A stretch of DNA of 64,000 nt from Amia ocellicauda (Eukaryota; Chordata; Actinopteri; Amiiformes; Amiidae), in assembly GCF_036373705.1 (NCBI RefSeq), contig NC_089853.1, forward strand, positions 5,902,405 to 5,966,404. The letters run 5' to 3'. The notes below the pieces were generated by a model. That model searched no databases. It was not told where the DNA came from and was given only the letters and a program-made list of their open reading frames with translations. Below, in pieces: positions 59,313-64,000 of this stretch; position 1 is the stretch's first letter, and the number at the start of each line of letters is the position of its first letter. The position numbers were made by a program, and so were the translations under genes.

Positions 59313-59488
59313 CAGGGGTGGCTAACCCTGGTCCTAGAGAGCCACAATCCTGCAGTATTTCCAGGTCCCTCTAAATTACCAATTAATGGATACTTTGAAC
59401 ACAGGGACATTTTGCCTAATTAAGACCCACAATAGAACAAAATCCCGCACACCCTGCAGCTCTCGGGGAGCAGTGTTAGCCACCCCTG
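59313..59488. mobile_element. hAT-type MITE with 8-bp target duplication
   Basis: CAGGGGTGGCTAA at 59313 pairs with the reverse complement ending at 59488; the ~30-bp ends are nearly identical. The flanking octamer ACCTAAGC occurs at 59305-59312 and again at 59489-59496, an exact 8-bp duplication as made by hAT transposases. The 176-bp element has no coding capacity and lies in the first KBTBD4 intron. Related older sequence is at 44.4 kb. Confidence 0.92.
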
Positions 59489-60681
59489 ACCTAAGCTATG
59501 ATTTCAGACAGAGAGAGAATTGTGTGGATCCCCTAAAATGTTCTGCTGGGGCAGGAAGCTTTTGCGCAATTGTCTGATTAGGATAGTCTTGTCCAGAGCT
59601 TGACCCCTGGAGGGCCATAACAACTCACACAACATAAACAAACACAACCTAAAAAGCAATCGGAACAGAAATTGCACACCTGGGAGAAAATCAACAAATG
59701 ATGGACAATCATAGCAGATACAGAGTTTGGCCAATAATAAAACAGGAACCAGACCCCAGAGTACAGACACTGTGCAGGGAATGGATGTGGAAATGTAATT
59801 TAAGCAGCATGTCTGAGAAAACAACAACAACAACAACTCTCCTTATGGATTCGCAACACGTTAGCTTTGTCTTGCACTGGTTGTTCGGTTTTGTAAATTT
59901 ATAAGTTGACTTGACCTATAAAAAATAAAACCAGGCTTCCTTCACATTCAAAACACACATAAAATATTTGATCTCTGCTAGATCTTTGATTCTGCTATAA
60001 CTCTCTGTGCCAGTGTGTGTGGAGCATGACAATCAATAACACAGGAGCACAAGTCAGTCTGGTACCAAGTCATAAACACAAAGCCCACTTGTTAAAGCTT
60101 TTCTCTCCCTGTGGGTACTGCTGTCTCACTGCACAATCTCCAATAAATTACAGGGGCTACAAGTGCCTCTTAAGTCAGCCAGACCGGCTTACTATTTTAT
60201 CATCGTAAAACAAGGGCACTACTGTAACTCATGTCATTTTAAAAGGGTAATACTATCAAACATACGCAACCAGGCCCCAAACACTCCCAATACCACTCAA
60301 GAACACGTTTCTCCTTCTCCTTCTCTCTCTCTCTATTTCTATGTGACTAATGAATCAATCACGTCTATCTGTTGTTTCCACCTCGCACGTCAATATTACA
60401 ATCGACTCCATATGTATGTAATGCAATGTTATACACAACATCAATGATGCTTATTGGAGAGGTTTCATTAGATTAAAACGAGTTAGTACACATTATAAGC
60501 CAGGAACCGTTAGGAAAATGAGATCAATGCGCTCTACATGCGACACAGCTGATGTAATGTCATGTTTTTACGAGCTTTGATTTGATGCTGCAGCGGGGCT
60601 TGTCACACAAATCACGCCAAAGCCTTTGTTTTGTTGTTGAGTTAAACCTGTACGGAAATGCAGTACATGTTGTTTATTTAC

Positions 60682-60950
60682 CTGTCCTTCCACAATCCCA
60701 GCCCTGACGTGTCGTTAATCTGAACCTCGGGTAGTTTTATATGCTACCTATGCCTCTCAGCTGTTGTAAGCACCTGTAGAAGTGGACCAGGGGGACCGTA
60801 TAGACACACACACACCGCGGCCACTCAGCGGAAGGAGAGGGGAAACGAACGGACTCGTTTCCGGGCAGGACCGGTGCGGCGCTAAAACGCGCCCGGCTGG
60901 AAACAAGGCCGCGGCGTTTCAGTGTCCTCTTTATAGAGGTTGAGTATAAC
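60682..60950 (-). other. kbtbd4: Probable KBTBD4 untranslated first exon and promoter
   Basis: On the minus strand, GC-rich sequence (about 60810-60920) leads to GGAAGGACAG at 60682, followed by donor GTAAAT. No ATG is seen in the last 70 nt. This could splice to the coding exon at 59211. The transcription start is only estimated, and other donors between 60.72 and 60.80 kb cannot be excluded. Confidence 0.5.
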
Positions 60951-60977
60951 ATACAGTACAGCAGTACGGTGTGGCGC

Positions 60978-62920
60978 CAATTCAATTCAAGGGTGCTTTA
61001 TTGGCATGACAAACAGTTGATATTATATACATACATTGAAAAATAATAAAAGGTAAGAAAAAAAAATGAAACAGTAACATTATAATTTATAAATAAAATC
61101 TTAATAGACATGTACATTTACTTTATTTATAGTTATCAGGTTACAGCTGGTGCTCATGTATGTTTTCACAGTGAGCCCCTCAGGCTGTGGCAGGCGGCTA
61201 CATATTGGGCGGCCAGGGGGGCTGTATGTCCCTCCCCCAGGAGGATAGCTATTTTTTTTTCATTTATCAATTCAGAGAATGATTTGGTAATATTTATGAA
61301 TTTATTAAAGAATGTGTCCCTTTATTTGGCATATTTATTGCAGTGGAGGAGGAAGTGCATCTCTGTCTCGACCTCTCCTGTCTCGCAGTGACACAGCGCC
61401 GCTCCTCTCTGGGCAGCCAGCTCTGCCTGTGTCGGCCCGTCTCTATGGCCAGGCTGTGGTCACTGAGCCTGTACTGGGTCAGGATCCGTCTCTGCTTCGT
61501 ATCTCTGACAGTGAAGAGATACTCTGCCAGGGTGTATTCTCTGTTTAGGGCCCGATAGCAATCCAGTTTACTTTGGGATTTGGTTTCATTGTTCCAATGT
61601 TCCAGATAGGAGGTTTTGGTTATCTTTATTATTTGGTTGACTCTGATTGGGGGCAGGTAAGCAGTGCTGACCTGAAGCTGGTCTCTGTTCGCAGTATTAG
61701 CGGGGGTCAGTGCCATGAGCTTCAGGGCCAGCTGACTCAGTGGACTCTTTTCAGGGCTGAGCTCTTGGGTTTGGAGGGCCTTGTACTGGAGTGAGTCTGA
61801 CTCGCTTTTCTTCAGGCGCATCCATAATTTCAGTGCTCTTTTCTTTTATTAATGAGGGTTGGGAAGCGGCCTAATTCTGCCCTGCATGCGTGGTTTGGTG
61901 TGTTCCTGTGCACCTGCAGTATGTTTTTATAGAGTTCAGCATGCAGGGTCTCTATTGGATGTTTGTCCCACCTAGTGTAGTCCTGTTGACTGAGTGGACC
62001 CCATACTTCACTACCATACAGCGCAATGGGCTGGATCACACTGTCAATTAGTTTGAGACAGATTTTGACTGGAATATTAATGTTATAGAATCTTCTTCTG
62101 ATTGCATAGAATGCTCTTCTTGCTTTGTCTTTGAGCGTCTTCACTGCCAGGTTAAAGCCCCCTGACGCACTAATAGTCAGGCCCAGGTAGGTGTAGTGTG
62201 AGGTGTGTTCTAGGGTAGTGTTATCTAGCGTGAAGTGGTATTTGTTTCCCTGAGGTCTGGCCTTTTTTTGGAAAATCATGATCTTTGTCTTCTTCATGTT
62301 TACTGCCAGGGCCCAGGACTGACAGTACTGCTCTAGTAGTGCCAGGTTTTGCTGAAGCCCTTGCTCTGTGGGCGACAGCAAGACTAGGTCATCCGCATAG
62401 AGCAGGAATTTGACTTCTGTGTCATTTAGGGTGAGGCCAGGGGCATCAGACTGCTCCAACACCGTTGCCAACTCATTGATGTAGATGTTGAACAGTGTTG
62501 GGCTCAAACTGCAGCCCTGCCTCACTCCCCGCCGCTGAGTGAAGAATTCTGTTCTTTTGTTGCCAATTTTTACTGCACATTTGTTTTCGGTGTACATTGA
62601 TTTTATAATATCATAGACTTTACCCCCTACATCGCTTTGAAGAATTCTGTAATAAAGTCCCTCGTGCCAAATGGAGTCGAATGCCTTTTTGAAATCAATG
62701 AAACAGGCAAAGATATTGCCTTTACTTTTTGGTGGACGTGTTTGTCTATGAGGGTGTGCAGGGTGTAAATATGATCTGTAGTGCGGTGATTTGGGAGGAA
62801 GCCAATCTGACTCTTACTCAGGACACTGTGCTCGGTAAGGAAGGCCAGTATCCGGGCGTTGATGATACTGCAGAACACCTTCCCCAGGTTGCTGCTCACA
62901 CAGATGCCCCGGTAGTTGTG
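60978..62920 (-). mobile_element. 5'-truncated non-LTR retrotransposon (LINE), decayed
   Basis: The minus strand encodes a partial reverse transcriptase, starting within the NYRGI...NLGK block near 62920 and running to a 3' end with AATAAAGCACCC and GAATTGAATTG near 60978-61005. Upstream ORF1, endonuclease and early RT parts are absent, as usual for 5'-truncated copies. The clade cannot be fixed by eye. Confidence 0.85.
61294..62917 (-). pseudogene. Reverse transcriptase remnant of the LINE
   Basis: Recognisable RT blocks occur in order: NYRGICVSSNLGK, SQIGFLPNHRTTDHIYTLH, then (after a one-base frame change near 62725) ACFIDFKKAFDSIWH, GVRQGCSLSPTLFNIYINEL, and the catalytic FLLYADDLVLLSPTEQGLQQ. 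The main frame stops at 61830 and a C-terminal part continues in another frame from 61821 to 61294. The frame changes and stop make this copy incapable of encoding a whole protein. Confidence 0.85.
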
Positions 62921-63274
62921 TTAGTTTTATCTCTGAAAGATACGCACACCTTTAACAGGATGCAGAGAATCGCTGTACACCACAGAGCCAAAATGGCGAG
63001 TGCAGTATAACAGTTACCATGCTCGCGTTGACCCCCTAGACATAAATAGCCCTTATTATTTAATTCGCAGGTTCGTATCTCGACACCAGTGGTAAAGGGT
63101 AGTGCAGTGGTACATCTATCGAGACTTTTACACGCACATTGTTATTGAAGCTTAATAATCACTCAGCTGTAAAGAAAAGACAAGCGGGTGTGGAACCATA
63201 TATATATATATATAAAATCATTGTTCATTTCTGTTTATTCTGCTCTATCTATGGTGGATCCTCAGATGTGACCT
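62921..63274. other. Interval between LINE and NDUFS3
   Basis: Non-coding sequence with a short (AT)n run at about 63199-63213. I see no gene in it. Confidence 0.6.
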
Positions 63275-63345
63275 CACTTCCGCTCTGCGCGGTTTTGTCA
63301 CAACATTGCGGACTCCAACTTCCGGGTAGCGATGGCGGCCTCCCT
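63275..63345 (+). promoter_or_regulatory. NDUFS3 promoter motifs: two ETS-like sites and a YY1-like start
   Basis: CACTTCCGC at 63275-63283 and ACTTCCGG at 63318-63325 are ETS/GABP-type sites, common in promoters of respiratory-chain genes. GCGATGGCGGCC overlapping the start codon resembles the YY1 motif of short-5'-UTR genes. Function is inferred from motif and position. Confidence 0.5.
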
Positions 63346-63895
63346 GGCGCGTTTTGTCCGCGGAGGACTCGGCAGAAATCTTGGTTGTAAGTCAGCACTC
63401 GCAGGATGTTTATTATTATCTGGGCAGTTTTCATAAAATGGCCGTTTGGGAGACCGTGTTGTTCAGATGCATTTCGCGCAGTCGTGCTTTATGCAATGCT
63501 TCGCTTGCAGTTTCTCAATTCTGTATCTGGATGACCTTCCACTGCTGTGAATGAAGGGAAATTGCAGACACCCGCTTTTGTTGTATATTGTTAACAAATT
63601 GTGTTTTTTTTTTTTTAATGTTCTGTATTTGTTTCCACTGAACATTTCTAATACATCCTCGTATTTAAGTAACTGAAATTAGATTTATTACGAGAGTGCG
63701 TTTTAGATTGTCCATACTTTGCATGCAGATGAAGAATGCATGGAGCAGATATTACACAATAATAATAATAATGTGTACAGCGTTTTAAAATGTATAGCAT
63801 TATAACTGATCTTGCTGTTGAATGTCTCCCAGTTGCCCACCGGGCTGCAGCCTTCGTGCAGGCGAGGTCTGAGGCGACAACCACAGACACCAGAC
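63332..63895 (+). CDS. ndufs3: NDUFS3, complex I 30-kDa subunit, N-terminal part (continues off window)
   Basis: NDUFS3 is a core subunit of the matrix arm of NADH:ubiquinone oxidoreductase, needed early in complex I assembly. Exon 1 (63332-63386) gives MAASLARFVRGGLGRNLG plus one base before donor GTAAGT. Exon 2 (63833-63895, acceptor ctcccag, donor GTGAGT) gives FAHRAAAFVQARSEATTTDT and R. The basic, alanine-rich start is a mitochondrial presequence, and SEATTTDTR aligns with the segment before the mature domain in human NDUFS3. Only 39 codons are present; the identification also rests on the neighbours, since human KBTBD4 and NDUFS3 are adjacent and divergent. Confidence 0.85.
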
Positions 63896-64000
63896 GTGAG
63901 TGTTTATTTACCCGACAAACTATATTTAATCCTCTTCCTGAATTCTTTTATTTCCAATCAATAATACAATATCAATCTGTAGAATATATAATATTCCAGA

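Overview
This is vertebrate genomic DNA, most probably from a ray-finned fish. The evidence is long introns with GT-AG boundaries, split genes, CpG-rich promoters, and repeats of kinds common in fish (Tc1/mariner, hAT-type MITEs, a non-LTR retrotransposon). I cannot name the species. Four protein-coding genes are recognisable in the order CELF1 (minus) - PTPMT1 (plus) - KBTBD4 (minus) - NDUFS3 (plus). From memory, this is the order of the same genes at human 11p11.2, so the block looks like conserved vertebrate synteny.

Positions 1-48.3 kb are CELF1 on the minus strand. I could place every coding exon down to the start of the last one, which runs off the left edge; about 461 codons of an expected ~486 are present. 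An alternative N-terminal exon lies at 15.1-15.2 kb, a 40-nt untranslated exon at 39.2 kb, and a CpG-rich first exon and promoter at 47.6-48.4 kb. Introns make up most of the region. The long intron between 15.3 and 39.2 kb carries a nested pair of Tc1/mariner elements (19.0-21.3 kb), the inner one with an intact-looking transposase.

PTPMT1 (49.94-51.14 kb, four exons, 183 aa) is complete and starts 1.6 kb from the CELF1 first exon in head-to-head orientation. A decayed non-LTR fragment and a CTCF-like motif lie between them. From 51.4 to 55.0 kb I see no gene. KBTBD4 (55.84-59.21 kb coding, 524 aa, four coding exons plus a probable untranslated first exon near 60.7-60.95 kb) is complete and hosts two non-autonomous DNA transposons in its introns and a third at its 3' end. 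A 5'-truncated, frameshifted LINE (about 60.98-62.92 kb) separates it from NDUFS3, whose first two exons (63.33-63.90 kb) end the window.

The genes do not form one pathway: CELF1 is an RNA-binding regulator of splicing and mRNA decay, PTPMT1 a mitochondrial phosphatidylglycerophosphate phosphatase, KBTBD4 a cullin-3 substrate adaptor, and NDUFS3 a complex I subunit. I see no evidence for a wholly new system. The observations most worth following concern CELF1 splicing: a non-canonical GC-AG intron that also holds a ~300-nt GU-rich stretch and would truncate RRM3 if retained, and a tandem acceptor that adds or omits four residues. The transposon history of the region is the other point of interest.
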